Position numbers and translations under genes: made by a program. Positions 26,389-35,053 of a stretch of 64,000 nt of DNA are shown in pieces (position 1 is the stretch's first letter; each line of letters opens with the position of its first letter). The notes below the pieces were generated by a model that saw only the letters and a program-made list of their open reading frames with translations, was not told the DNA's origin and made no database searches. The DNA comes from Scleromatobacter sp964418745 (lineage in GTDB: Bacteria; Pseudomonadota; Gammaproteobacteria; Burkholderiales; Burkholderiaceae_C), in NCBI GenBank assembly GCA_964418745.1, contig CAYQMX010000005.1:211784-275783 (forward strand), written 5' to 3'.

Positions 26389-27381
26389 TCACGGCGACGA
26401 GGCGGCTTGCGCCAGGTAGTCGTAGCGCAGGATGCTGCATTCGAACCCGGGGGTCGTTAGGCGGCACGCCAGCCAATCCAGGCGCTCCGGTCTGATGGTG
26501 TTCGGGTTTCTGTCATCAAGGCAGATCTGTGGCGCCAAGGGTCCAGGCGTCACGAAGATCATCAGGCTGCGAAGCGCCCCCCAGTTGGACGGAACCTCAA
26601 GGGCGTGCTTGCTCGTGTCGGCCGGAATGGTGACTTCGCGAGTCGGTAGATATGTCGAGGGCATGATGGCCCCAAACGGCCCGGGATAGGGAACGAGCGG
26701 CAGGAATATCCGATCTGCCTCGACCCGGACTTCCTGGATCACGAAGAGGTGGCAGAACGGCATTGGCCGCGGCGCCGCCTTGGACAGGTCGAGCCCGAAA
26801 GCGATCTTCTCTCCGAACGGGATCTTCAGGAGGCCGCCGGCCGAAGTTGCGATGGGATTGGGCGCTCCCATCGGAAGGACGCGTTGATGACCGATCGGTG
26901 AGGCCGACTGGCCCGTCTCGGGCCTGAGCAACGCCACGGATCTGCGTCCAGCGGCGATGGCCCTCGAACGGCGCTCAGGTGTGAAGAAGCCGTCCCACTC
27001 TGCGCCGGGTGGCGGGCCGGGGCAGTCGCCGCCAGCCAGCCTCAGCCGTGCACGAAAGGCCGGCACAGGTTCGCTGAGCATCTCGAACCACGGCTGGTGG
27101 GCGTGCACAGCTTCGTCGAGTTGCGCGGGAACCCCCTGGGCGCCGAACGCAAGCAGAAACGATGGCACGTGCTCGCTGGTCAACGAGCCATTCTTGCGCG
27201 CCTTGCTCATTTCACTGCGGTGCAGCGCCTTGGGAACTCCGCCCAGGCGCTGCATCCACGCGCACAAGTCATCGGCCTTCGGCTTCAGGTTGCCCAGGCT
27301 CTCTGCGAAGTTCTGCACCGCCGGGACGGTCGCCAGCAAGTCGAGCTTTTCTGCGAGTTGGGCGATCCGAATCTGAGTCAC
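26389..27381 (-). CDS. Unknown protein in VirD4-like/CHAT operon
   Basis: This encodes 330 aa from GTG 27381, preceded by an AGGAG ribosome binding site; a longer in-frame start exists. The N terminus (about 1-80) is helical and resembles a helix-turn-helix-like fold (LAEKLDLLATVPAVQNFAES, then KALHRSEMSKARKNG). The rest is beta-rich with no family I recognise: VEADRIFLPLVPYPGPFGAI, TYLPTREVTIPADTSKHALE. No signal peptide or transmembrane helix. It lies 134 bases upstream of the CHAT gene and 72 bases downstream of the VirD4-like gene. A substrate, adaptor or sensor role is possible. Confidence 0.6.
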   Translation of the reverse strand: MTQIRIAQLAEKLDLLATVPAVQNFAESLGNLKPKADDLCAWMQRLGGVPKALHRSEMSKARKNGSLTSEHVPSFLLAFGAQGVPAQLDEAVHAHQPWFEMLSEPVPAFRARLRLAGGDCPGPPPGAEWDGFFTPERRSRAIAAGRRSVALLRPETGQSASPIGHQRVLPMGAPNPIATSAGGLLKIPFGEKIAFGLDLSKAAPRPMPFCHLFVIQEVRVEADRIFLPLVPYPGPFGAIMPSTYLPTREVTIPADTSKHALEVPSNWGALRSLMIFVTPGPLAPQICLDDRNPNTIRPERLDWLACRLTTPGFECSILRYDYLAQAASSP

Positions 27382-27453
27382 TCTCACTCCTGCGCGATTC
27401 GCTGGGCATCCTGGCGGCCGTCCTGCAATATGCCACAGCAAGGTGGCTCGCCG

Positions 27454-28818
27454 TCAGGGACGGCGTCCAGCATAGTATGGGTTGTCGTCGAATCCCTTGA
27501 ACGCTGCGTCCTTCAAGTAGTCGAGCTTGCGGGCAATGACGGTGGGCCGTCCTGGCAGATGCACCACCAACTGGTCACTGTCCAACGCGAGCAAGCTCCG
27601 CTCGTCGATGTCTCCCAGCTGCGAGCAGACGTCGCGCGCGGCGGATGCCGAAGCGTTGCCGAAGTTGAGCAGCGTTGCATTCTCGATGATCGTGGCATGG
27701 TCCAACGGCCAGAGTCCACGCAGCTGAGACATGCTCTGGATGCTCATGACGACCTTGGTCCCAAATCCGCGCAGCAATGTCACCGCCGTCTTGACCGACG
27801 GAAGCGCGCCAAGCTGGGGCAGTTCGTCCAGCACGACCAGCGTCGGCCTGGTCGGCATGACGCGACGTCGAGCGATGGCCATGAATGATCGGCCAAGAAG
27901 GATACGCAAGATCGCCGCGTGGCTGGCCAGGCGTTCCGGCGGATAGACAAGGAACAGGTCGAATCCCCGATCGGGGTCGGCCAGCGCGGCCAGGGAGAAG
28001 TCGCTCGCTGAGGTCGCCTGCTGAATTCGCGGGCTGCTGAACACACGCATGAGGCTGGTCGCAGTGCTTCGGATCGACGTGCGAACCTTCTCCGCTTCGC
28101 CTTGCAGGAAGTTGCTGAATTCCTCCCGCACGAATTCGGGGAACCCGGCGCGGTGAGCATGGCTGTCGAGGATGGTGGCCATCCGAAAGGCGAGGTCCTG
28201 GGCGCACAGGCTGCGCCAGACGCCGCCCAGGGTGCGGTCTTCCGGGCGGAAACCATCGACAAAGCGCGCCGCGCAGACATGCCAGGCAATATGAGAAGCG
28301 ACCACGCTCAGCGCGGACACGTGCCAAAACGGATCTGGAAGGCCGGACGGCTGCGGGCCGGCGATGTCTTCGGCCAACGTCATGCAGTCGTCTGCGAAGT
28401 CCTCGCTGTCAGGGTCGAGGTCGTCGAGCGGATTGAAGCGTGCCGCGACGAAGCCCCTGTCGGCGAAGGCCTGCTGCTGAACGCCAAATGGGTTGAACGC
28501 ATGAACCTCGTGGCCAAGCACGTCACGCCTGAACCTGGCGCAGACGAGCCCGTTCTCGCCTTTGAGATCGATCGTCAAGGCCGACCCCTCGTGCGACAGA
28601 AGCCAGGGCATGACGCACGAGCGATTCTTGCCGCCACCACTGCGCGACAACACCAGGACGTGTCCCTCGGGATCGTCGCGCAACGCCTTCAGCGGATCGG
28701 ACGAGGGTGGATGGGGTGTCGACGGTGCGAGAAAGCCCATCGTGGAACTCGTCGCGCGCTCCTCCTGCCACGCCAGGATCAAGCCGCCGGTTCCGGTACG
28801 CGTGTCTTCGACTGTCAT
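27454..28818 (-). CDS. Soluble VirD4/TraG-like ATPase
   Basis: This encodes 454 aa. The TraG/VirD4 ATPase core is clear: LVLSRSGGGKNRSCVMPWLL (Walker A region, about residues 55-74) aligns with the P-loop of the transfer VirD4, then TIDLKGENGLVCARFRR, and Walker B VVLDELPQLG (Asp331, Glu332) followed by SIQSMSQLRGLW. Unlike the virD4 at 14566 it has no N-terminal transmembrane helices, and the P-loop Ser/Thr position is Asn. So it is not a normal coupling protein. It heads the operon containing the unknown and CHAT genes. It is either a cytosolic motor in a defence-type system or an orphan coupling factor for special cargo. Confidence 0.8.
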   Translation of the reverse strand: MTVEDTRTGTGGLILAWQEERATSSTMGFLAPSTPHPPSSDPLKALRDDPEGHVLVLSRSGGGKNRSCVMPWLLSHEGSALTIDLKGENGLVCARFRRDVLGHEVHAFNPFGVQQQAFADRGFVAARFNPLDDLDPDSEDFADDCMTLAEDIAGPQPSGLPDPFWHVSALSVVASHIAWHVCAARFVDGFRPEDRTLGGVWRSLCAQDLAFRMATILDSHAHRAGFPEFVREEFSNFLQGEAEKVRTSIRSTATSLMRVFSSPRIQQATSASDFSLAALADPDRGFDLFLVYPPERLASHAAILRILLGRSFMAIARRRVMPTRPTLVVLDELPQLGALPSVKTAVTLLRGFGTKVVMSIQSMSQLRGLWPLDHATIIENATLLNFGNASASAARDVCSQLGDIDERSLLALDSDQLVVHLPGRPTVIARKLDYLKDAAFKGFDDNPYYAGRRP

Positions 28819-28978
28819 TGTTGGGTAGTTCGCCAGTTGACGAAAGTCTGACTCTGCACCGCGTCGCTCCCAACGCGTGTGGGAAGCAGTCGTTGAAAAC
28901 TTCAGGCCATGCGCAGGTCATCGGATCGGCGCGGGAGGTCGGCCTTTTCCGACCGCCAGCTCACAAGGAGGTGCAGTC
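28819..28978. promoter_or_regulatory. Divergent promoter region
   Basis: This 160-base spacer separates the leftward VirD4-like/CHAT operon from the rightward membrane-protein operon. It contains a 6-bp inverted repeat GGTCGG (28937-28942) and CCGACC (28949-28954). AAGGAGG lies just before the rightward start at 28979. Shared control of both operons is possible. Confidence 0.4.
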
Positions 28979-29560
28979 ATGATTTCCGCACTGATCACGC
29001 GTCTTGCCCGGCACGGCTGGGATCTGCTCTCGGCTCGTGGTGATGAAGGTTCCGCAGGCGCCCGAGTCGTGCAGTTGCATCCGGCGACCTCCTCGACCGA
29101 GCCGCTCGCCGGGCAACGACCCGCAGCGGCGGCCCGCCAGGAGGCACCCCTGGCGTTGCAGGACGATCCCGTGATCGCCGAACTGCGGGCCCGAGACTAC
29201 TACGAGCTCGGCTACGGCGACGGCACGCGTGCGCCGAATCACGAGGCGCGGGAGGACGGCTGCGCGCGCATCTGCGCCCACCTTTGCGACGGCATTGGCC
29301 GCGCGATCGGCATGCGCGTCGTGCTGCTGGACCAGGAGGGCCTGAAGTTGCTGGACGTCGGCGCGAACGGGAGCATGCTCACGCAGGAGCGGCTGCGCGC
29401 TCGCATCAAGGCCATCGAGCGGGACATAGATACGCTCAAACAGCAGGCCGAGCTCGCACGGGGCGGCTCCGGCTGGCTGCAGCCGCTGCTGGCCGACTAC
29501 CGCGCGGGCTTCGAACGAGCGCTGCGCGAGGCGGTCGACGCTGTCTATCAGCCGCGCTGA
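28979..29560 (+). CDS. Hypothetical protein, start of membrane operon
   Basis: This encodes 193 aa. ATG 28979 follows a strong AAGGAGG ribosome binding site. The N-terminal 60 residues are low-complexity (Ala/Pro/Gln). The rest is mostly helical, with AREDGCARICAHLCDGIGRA, a strand pair around MRVVLLDQEGLKLLDVG, and a probable coiled coil (RLRARIKAIERDIDTLKQQA). No transmembrane helix or signal peptide. I do not recognise it. The next gene begins 12 bases downstream. Confidence 0.65.
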   Translation: MISALITRLARHGWDLLSARGDEGSAGARVVQLHPATSSTEPLAGQRPAAAARQEAPLALQDDPVIAELRARDYYELGYGDGTRAPNHEAREDGCARICAHLCDGIGRAIGMRVVLLDQEGLKLLDVGANGSMLTQERLRARIKAIERDIDTLKQQAELARGGSGWLQPLLADYRAGFERALREAVDAVYQPR

Positions 29561-29572
29561 GGGAGTGTGGCC

Positions 29573-30463
29573 ATGGAACACCACTCCTTTTCCATGAAGT
29601 CGCCTCGCCCGCAGCGCGCCTGGCCATCCACGCGACGGCGCCGCGCGGCCATGGTCGCAGCCATCCAGCTTCCGGTGCTGATCTGGCTGGCCTGCAGCTA
29701 CATGCTCGCGCGCCGGGTCTTCGGCCTGGAGCTGGTGGCGGCACTTGCCATCGCATGCGGGTGTGCCTACGTCATCGGACTCGTCGAGATGTGCGTCATC
29801 CGGGCTCGCGCGCACTGGACGATGATCGCAGCCAGGCTCATTCTGACCGTGAACATTGCAGTGCTCGGCGGGGCCGCAGGTGATCTCGTCATCTTCGATG
29901 GCGACATCGCCGGTCGGGTGCGCGCGGTCGCGATCTCTCGACAGGAGCTCGTTGTCGCCCGTACCAAGGCCGATTGGGACGAAGCGCTTGGTCGGCTTGA
30001 CGCCGAACTTGACGGCACCGGCGGTAGCCGCCACCGCGGCTGCGGAGCGATCTGCACGCAGTTGCAGCACCAGGCAGACGTCAAGCGAGGCGACTATCTC
30101 GGTGCGCGCGCCGCCCTCGATGCGTTGCGCGCCGGCGACTCCGATCCGCAGGCCGACCTTGCCAAACAGTCCGTCGGCCTGCTGGGCCGCCTGGCTGCGT
30201 TGCATGACCTCTTGCAGGCCAATCCGCTGGCGCGCGTGGTCTGGGCGATGTTGGCACTCGTCGTACTGATCATGGAGTCCAGCGTCCTCCTCGTGAAGGT
30301 GGCCTTCGGCCACACGCTCGAAGAGCGCCTGGAGGTGCTGCGTGAAGCCGTGGTCATGGATACGGCGCAACGCCAGCAGCGCGCGCTGCTGGCGACAGTG
30401 CCGCGGCACATCACCGCTGCACGGCGCACACGCTCGGACGACATCGAGGTGCAAGATGTCTGA
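29573..30463 (+). CDS. DUF4407-like membrane protein
   Basis: This encodes 296 aa from ATG 29573 (GTG 29567 is an alternative start). Three hydrophobic helices lie near the N terminus (about 30-50, 52-76, 83-108), the third followed by DLVIFDGDIAGRV, a segment like that after the helices of DUF4407 proteins. A soluble helical region about 115-215 precedes a last helix (VVWAMLALVVLIMESSVLLV). DUF4407 proteins are poorly characterised inner-membrane proteins. The end overlaps the next gene by eight bases. Confidence 0.65.
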   Translation: MEHHSFSMKSPRPQRAWPSTRRRRAAMVAAIQLPVLIWLACSYMLARRVFGLELVAALAIACGCAYVIGLVEMCVIRARAHWTMIAARLILTVNIAVLGGAAGDLVIFDGDIAGRVRAVAISRQELVVARTKADWDEALGRLDAELDGTGGSRHRGCGAICTQLQHQADVKRGDYLGARAALDALRAGDSDPQADLAKQSVGLLGRLAALHDLLQANPLARVVWAMLALVVLIMESSVLLVKVAFGHTLEERLEVLREAVVMDTAQRQQRALLATVPRHITAARRTRSDDIEVQDV

Positions 30464-31445
30464 AGACAGCGCGCCCGACCTCGACGCGGTCCGCCGCTAT
30501 TTGCAGCGGTTTCGCGCGACGCGCCCGGACGGAAGGGCTGCGGCTGCAGTCGCGCGGGGCGCGCCGGCAAAGGGCACGGTTCGTGCGGCTCGAGCAAAGC
30601 CCGCCCGCGTGAACAATGACGACCTGCCGAAGTTCTTTGCGGTGGACGAAGCGCGGCAACGCCAGGCCGCTGCCCGGATCATGAGCATCGTGGCCCTGGC
30701 GTTGTTCGCGGCTGCGACCTACGCGGCGCTGGCGCACCGCAATTTCGTGCTGCTGCCCGTGGGGAGCAACTTCGTCGTCGAAGTCGCACTCGTGATCTGG
30801 CCTGGCGCGTGGCCCGTTGCCGTCGCACACGACGTCATGGCGGGCTTCGGCGCCCTGATGGCCGTCGTCGCACTCACGGTCGGGCATGTCGAGTTGCCCG
30901 GCGATCCTCGCTTGCCGGATACGTACGTCTGGCGGCGCCAGGCGCGTTTCGCGTGGCCGCACCTGGTTCCCGGGGCTTGCCTGTATGCAGGCGGTGTCGT
31001 CCTGGACTTTCACGGGCACCCGGTGCTTGGAGCGCTGCTGCAAAGCCCTGGCTTTGCGCTGTGCACGGCCGCTGGCGCGCAGCTCTGGATTCCGATTGCG
31101 CGCGCCTTTCTCGTGGTGGAAACGGACTGGGCGCGGGACGGCGTCTCGAATCGCTTGTCCATTGGCGGCGGACTACGGGGCTTTCGGTACGGCACGATCG
31201 TCATCCATCACAGCGACCTGCTGGATGTACGCAAGTGCGCAACGCTCTGGGAATGGTGCTTCGGCCTCGCCTCACTCGAAGTGCGCTTTCGTGACCGCAT
31301 GGGCCGCGAGCAGGTAATCGTGCTGCGGGCCCTGGGTTCAGCGGCGTTGGTTCAGCGCATCGAGGTCTATCTCAAGGGGCCCTTCAAGGCGGCGCGCCAC
31401 GAACTGCCGCCCAACGTCCTGTCTGGCAAGCCACCTGCGTGCTGA
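30456..31445 (+). CDS. Membrane protein with possible PH-like domain
   Basis: This encodes 329 aa. The N terminus is basic and disordered (about 1-60), then hydrophobic helices follow (IMSIVALALFAAATYAAL, VVEVALVIWPGAWPVAVA, GFGALMAVVALTV). In the C-terminal third, segments such as LSIGGGLRGFRYGTIVIHHS and FGLASLEVRFRDRMGREQVI form a beta-rich region resembling bacterial PH-like domains; this assignment is tentative. It is translationally coupled to the preceding DUF4407-like gene. Confidence 0.6.
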   Translation: MSEDSAPDLDAVRRYLQRFRATRPDGRAAAAVARGAPAKGTVRAARAKPARVNNDDLPKFFAVDEARQRQAAARIMSIVALALFAAATYAALAHRNFVLLPVGSNFVVEVALVIWPGAWPVAVAHDVMAGFGALMAVVALTVGHVELPGDPRLPDTYVWRRQARFAWPHLVPGACLYAGGVVLDFHGHPVLGALLQSPGFALCTAAGAQLWIPIARAFLVVETDWARDGVSNRLSIGGGLRGFRYGTIVIHHSDLLDVRKCATLWEWCFGLASLEVRFRDRMGREQVIVLRALGSAALVQRIEVYLKGPFKAARHELPPNVLSGKPPAC

Positions 31446-31513
31446 GTCAATGCCGAAACCATCCTCAACAGCGTCATTCATCCGACATTTCTTCACAGCG
31501 AAAGCACACCACC

Positions 31514-32083
31514 ATGAACCACGCCTTTACCGATGCGGCCACCCATGCCGCCAACGCAGCGCTGCACGAGTCCTCCGCTCCCCCGCCGGCCTCCGTTCTG
31601 GACGCCTGCATGACTCAGCAGGGAGACATCGCCGGCGGCAACCTGGCCTACGCCGATCTGTCAGGGCAACCGCTCGGCTCGCATCACGACATGCAGGCCA
31701 ACTACCAAGACGCGCTCACGCATGCCTTGGCCGACTGCCACTTCGATAACTATGTCGGACATGGTTCGTGGAGCATCCCATCGCTAACTAGCCCCACCCA
31801 GGCCTTCATCGACGTCGTCAGCCAGACCTCGGAACTCAATGCGAGCGAGGATCGTCAAATCGCCGCGGAGCAGGCCTTTGGCCATGCCTACGATTCGGCC
31901 TATCAGCAGACCGTGGACGCGCAGGCCCCGGGACATTCCACCATCGATGCCTCGTCGCCGAGCGTTGACGCCGGCGGTGCGGGCTCCCATGGCGGCGGCT
32001 TCGACCAGTCACCCGGCGTGTCCAGCGACACAAGCGGTGGCGATCATGGCGGGGGCAGCTTCTCGGGCGACGGCGGGCTTTGA
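31514..32083 (+). CDS. Hypothetical Gly/Ser-rich protein
   Basis: This encodes 189 aa, unrecognised. The first 140 residues are polar and helical with many Ala/Asp/His/Gln (ADLSGQPLGSHHDMQANYQD, ASEDRQIAAEQAFGHAYDSA). The last 45 residues are Gly/Ser/Asp-rich and probably disordered. No signal peptide. It lies 68 bases after the previous gene and is probably the last of the operon. Confidence 0.5.
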   Translation: MNHAFTDAATHAANAALHESSAPPPASVLDACMTQQGDIAGGNLAYADLSGQPLGSHHDMQANYQDALTHALADCHFDNYVGHGSWSIPSLTSPTQAFIDVVSQTSELNASEDRQIAAEQAFGHAYDSAYQQTVDAQAPGHSTIDASSPSVDAGGAGSHGGGFDQSPGVSSDTSGGDHGGGSFSGDGGL

Positions 32084-32183
32084 CGGCCTTGGCGCGCAGG
32101 ACGATCCTTTCGGGGTGCCACAGTCGATCGACCACGCCTGCGCGTCGCCTGGCACTCATGTCTTGCCGATACACCGGCGACTC

Positions 32184-32414
32184 TCATTGATCCGCAAAGA
32201 CGGTCGAACCCTGTCCAGCCGCGGCGATCCTCAGCAGATCGTTGAGCTCCAATGCCGAGGTGTCGTGGAGAAAGGCGGGCGCTCCCCGCGTGGAGGCGGC
32301 CGAAGCGATCTGTACAAGATCATTGACGTGCAACGCTGCCGTCGAGGTATGAAATCCTCCACTGGCAGAGGCGATTCGAATCAGTTCGTTGAGGGGGAGC
32401 AGGTTGAATTGCAT
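32184..32414 (-). CDS. Small protein of three internal repeats
   Basis: This encodes 76 aa. ATG 32414 has a strong AAGGAGG ribosome binding site. It is made of three related units with the core L-x-[LV]-N-[ED]-L-[IVL]-[RQ]-I-A-[SA]-A: LPLNELIRIASASG, LHVNDLVQIASAAS and LELNDLLRIAAAGQ, spaced about 22-28 residues apart. It starts 12 bases downstream of the stop of a frameshifted phospholipase D gene, so it was probably co-expressed with it. It might be an immunity or accessory protein of that enzyme; function unknown. Confidence 0.6.
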   Translation of the reverse strand: MQFNLLPLNELIRIASASGGFHTSTAALHVNDLVQIASAASTRGAPAFLHDTSALELNDLLRIAAAGQGSTVFADQ

Positions 32415-32426
32415 GGAGCCTCCTTG

Positions 32427-32940
32427 TCAGGATGCCGTGTCTCGTTGGCGTCGCGTCTCCGGGAACATCGGAAAGGGCTTCGGTGCCAGATCGATGATCG
32501 CTTCGAAAGCGCTTTGATAGTCGTCGCTCGGCATGTCGACTTCGTTGGTGACCGGGTCGACGAGCGACTTCGACGTCGCTGGCGACGGCAGCAACCAACC
32601 CCAGGTATTTTTGGGAGTCAGCATCGGGTCGGTCGGTGTAGATGAGAACGTATGGGTTGGTGGTCGAAGCCGGATCGAAGTCCTGGGCACCCTGGGCCCG
32701 CCAGAGCTTGGCGCCCGATATCGGATCTCTGACCTCATCATCCCTGTCCAGGCCCAGATGCTCGCGCCACAGAGCCATGCGCAAGGTCTGGGCGAAAGAG
32801 TAGGTTCCGGTGGTCATATTGGGCCTGACGTCGATGATCGCCGCTGCGACCTCGCTGTCGAACTGCCTGCCACGCCGGTTGACGTTGGGGCTGCCGATGA
32901 CGGCCACTTCGTCGTCAGCTGCACTGCAGACCTTGGGCTA
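32427..32940 (-). pseudogene. Phospholipase D-like protein remnant, frameshifted
   Basis: The frame read from about 32940 contains the C-terminal PLD motif region AVIGSPNVNRRGRQFDSEVA and continues through YSFAQTLRMALWREHLGLDR to about 32580. Sense then continues in another frame (TSKSLVDPVTNEVDMPSDDY) to the stop at 32427. The N-terminal HKD half is absent. So the gene is truncated at the 5' side and frameshifted, unless the shift is a sequencing error. Large PLD proteins of this kind can be antibacterial effectors; that is inference. Confidence 0.65.
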
Positions 32941-33217
32941 ACCGGCGAGCCCCGCACCATCTCAGGCGAGGGTTGTCAGAAGCCAAAGCGAATCATGAGA
33001 CTTCCACGCGCCTCGATGCGCTTCGAGGTGTTTTTAAATGCAGCGACCCGAACGACCAATATCGCTTCCTGCAAGCGGTCCTGCGGAAGCTTGACGGCCG
33101 CCAACGCGCGGAGCTCCGACTACGGGCCGGCGGATATTGAGGGTGCGCGATGCACAAGGCGTTGGGTGGGCGACACGGCCGAGCGTACGTTTCGCGAAGC
33201 CGGCGAACGCCCGGTCC
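32941..33217. other. Spacer without a gene
   Basis: I see no supported coding sequence between the PLD remnant and the nucleotidyltransferase gene. It could hold eroded 5' sequence of the PLD gene. Confidence 0.3.
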
Positions 33218-33778
33218 TCAGTCCGCAATGTCGGTGCCGCTCTCGCGCAGCGCCTTCACCCAACGTCGAATGGTGGCTCGCAAGCGCTTCCTTTCATCGT
33301 CGTCGAGCGGCATGCGATCCACGAGCGGCAGAGCCTCCGACGGGGTGACGTAGCCGTGCTCAAGCAGCGCCATGCAGAACGCGCGATCTTTCGGCAAGCG
33401 GCCGGCGACGGCCTTGGCCAGGAACAGATCCTTCATGTCCAGGCACCAGCCAACCTTGAGGTCGGTGTTGGAATTCTGGATGCGGTGGGCCCGAGTCATC
33501 CAGTCTTCCGGGAGCGTGGCGGTGTCTGGCCCGACGCCCGAGGCGTAGTAGCCATGCGTCGCCTGGAAGTGCGAGCCCTCGCCGATGGCCCCCTCGATCT
33601 TCTCGGCCAACTCGGGCGCCGCCAGCGGATACATGTCGGCTTCCATCGAGACCGTGAACGCTGCGGGCGGGTTCGGCACCTGGCCCAGGATTGACTGGCT
33701 CCCGACGATCACGAACTCATACTGGTCCGTGATCTCGGCGCAGACGCGGATGAGGTGTTCGAGCTGCTCTCGCGTCAT
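33218..33778 (-). CDS. DUF6036-type nucleotidyltransferase toxin candidate
   Basis: This encodes 186 aa. The N-terminal half looks like a minimal nucleotidyltransferase fold: EFVIVGSQSILGQ (G-S motif), then a strand with acidic residues (FTVSMEADMYPL), as in DUF6036 and AbiEii-related toxins. The C-terminal half is helical (DLFLAKAVAGRLPKDRAFCM). It overlaps the upstream XRE gene by four bases, the usual antitoxin-toxin order. Action would be transfer of a nucleotide to a cellular target; inferred from the family. Confidence 0.7.
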   Translation of the reverse strand: MTREQLEHLIRVCAEITDQYEFVIVGSQSILGQVPNPPAAFTVSMEADMYPLAAPELAEKIEGAIGEGSHFQATHGYYASGVGPDTATLPEDWMTRAHRIQNSNTDLKVGWCLDMKDLFLAKAVAGRLPKDRAFCMALLEHGYVTPSEALPLVDRMPLDDDERKRLRATIRRWVKALRESGTDIAD

Positions 33779-34470
33779 GGCGCCTGCTCGGCGTCGATGG
33801 CCGCTGGCAGTGGGTCGCCGCCAAGCTCGATTCCCTGGCGCAGCGCGGCGACTTGGTCGAGGATGCCTTTCCGGGCGCTCTCAGGAAGAACTGTGACCAG
33901 GGGCGAGGCTTGTCGCAGCTGCTGAGCCCCGCGTGTGCGGCTGAGCACCTTGCGCCATGCCCTTTTGCGCAACACGTCGATCCACTCCCGCAAGAGGCCG
34001 GACGCTCGCGGGTCGCCAGTCTCGATCCAGCGCCGAGCCGTCTCCATCGCCTGCTCGACGAGCTGCGGTTCCGCCTTGACCCGCCGCACCGCTTCCTCAT
34101 GGAGGGCCATGCTCTGGAGATCCTGAAGCTGGTGTCGCGCATCCTGTGCCTGCACCTGCACCTTGACCACAGGAGCTGAGCGCCGTGATCGTGCAGCAGC
34201 GCTGCCTGGAGGCGCCGGCTGCAGGCTATCTCCCGCCAGCAGCGCCAGCTCGCCGCTGATGCCCAGCACCGACATGACGCGCAGGTAGTTGCCAATTGAC
34301 GGCCCCGGGTCGCCGGCCTCGATCGCACGCAGTGTGTTGCGCGTGATTCCGGCACGCGTGGCCATTTCGACCGTGCCGAGGCGTTGCGCCTGGCGCAGTC
34401 GCTTGAGCCGCTCGCCCAGCTGAAGCAGCAACTGCCGGTCGAGCAACGAAGTTACGGATGGCTCGGTCAT
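33775..34470 (-). CDS. XRE-type antitoxin/regulator
   Basis: This encodes 231 aa. An N-terminal Cro/C1-type helix-turn-helix spans about residues 18-75 (LRQAQRLGTVEMATRAGITR, NTLRAIEAGDPGPSIGNYLR). The C-terminal 130 residues are a helical domain, as in antitoxins paired with nucleotidyltransferase toxins. It is the first gene of the pair and likely autoregulates through the inverted repeat over its start. Confidence 0.75.
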   Translation of the reverse strand: MTEPSVTSLLDRQLLLQLGERLKRLRQAQRLGTVEMATRAGITRNTLRAIEAGDPGPSIGNYLRVMSVLGISGELALLAGDSLQPAPPGSAAARSRRSAPVVKVQVQAQDARHQLQDLQSMALHEEAVRRVKAEPQLVEQAMETARRWIETGDPRASGLLREWIDVLRKRAWRKVLSRTRGAQQLRQASPLVTVLPESARKGILDQVAALRQGIELGGDPLPAAIDAEQAP

Positions 34471-34509
34471 TTGGTCACTATTTTAACCAAACGCTCATGA
34501 AATGGTCAA
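34470..34509 (-). promoter_or_regulatory. Promoter and operator of the XRE/DUF6036 pair
   Basis: On the minus strand, TTGACC (34504-34509) and TAAAAT (34480-34485) form -35/-10-like boxes with 18-bp spacing. The inverted repeat TTTGGT (34470-34475) and ACCAAA (34486-34491) overlaps the -10 box and reaches the start codon. Transcription would begin only a few bases before the ATG. The layout suggests autorepression by the XRE protein. Confidence 0.5.
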
Positions 34510-35053
34510 CTTACTGCCCAAATCACCGGCAGTCGCTGTTCAGGGTGACCCCGCTGACCTGACCCTGCGGACACTGCCCGGTTTTTGCCACACTCCCCAT
34601 CGCACGCTCGACGGGGCTCTATCACCTCGCTCCGGGATGCAATCGCGTCCATCAAAAGGACGGTAGGGAGCCGCGCGACACCTGCCCGGCCACTCCTTGG
34701 ACAGGTCGGCCGGATGCTCAGTCCGGCCAACGAACGCGTTGGCCCAAGTTCGGGGGGCGATGTCAGACTTCGGTGCGAAGGCGAAGGGCGACTTGCACGC
34801 CGGGTGTGCGGCAGGTCGGCAAAGCAGCGAGTGCGGCCGAAAGCTCGAAAGAGCCCGCTGATCCGCCCAAGCAATGCAGTCACAAGTTCGGATTTACAAG
34901 CCAACCTTCCGCCGACGGAACGGACTGCGCGCCTAGCTCACTTGGTGAGCTTCCGTCGTGGCATGGTATGTGCGGACTTCAGTTAAGGCGCGGTTTGGGC
35001 GCTCTACTCGCATCGCCCGAAATCGTTGATCAACCAATCCCAGGAGTACCCCG
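34510..35053. other. Intergenic, no supported gene
   Basis: About 540 bases with only short, low-quality open frames on both strands. It probably holds the promoter for the membrane protein at 35054, whose AGGAG ribosome binding site is at the right end. Confidence 0.3.
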
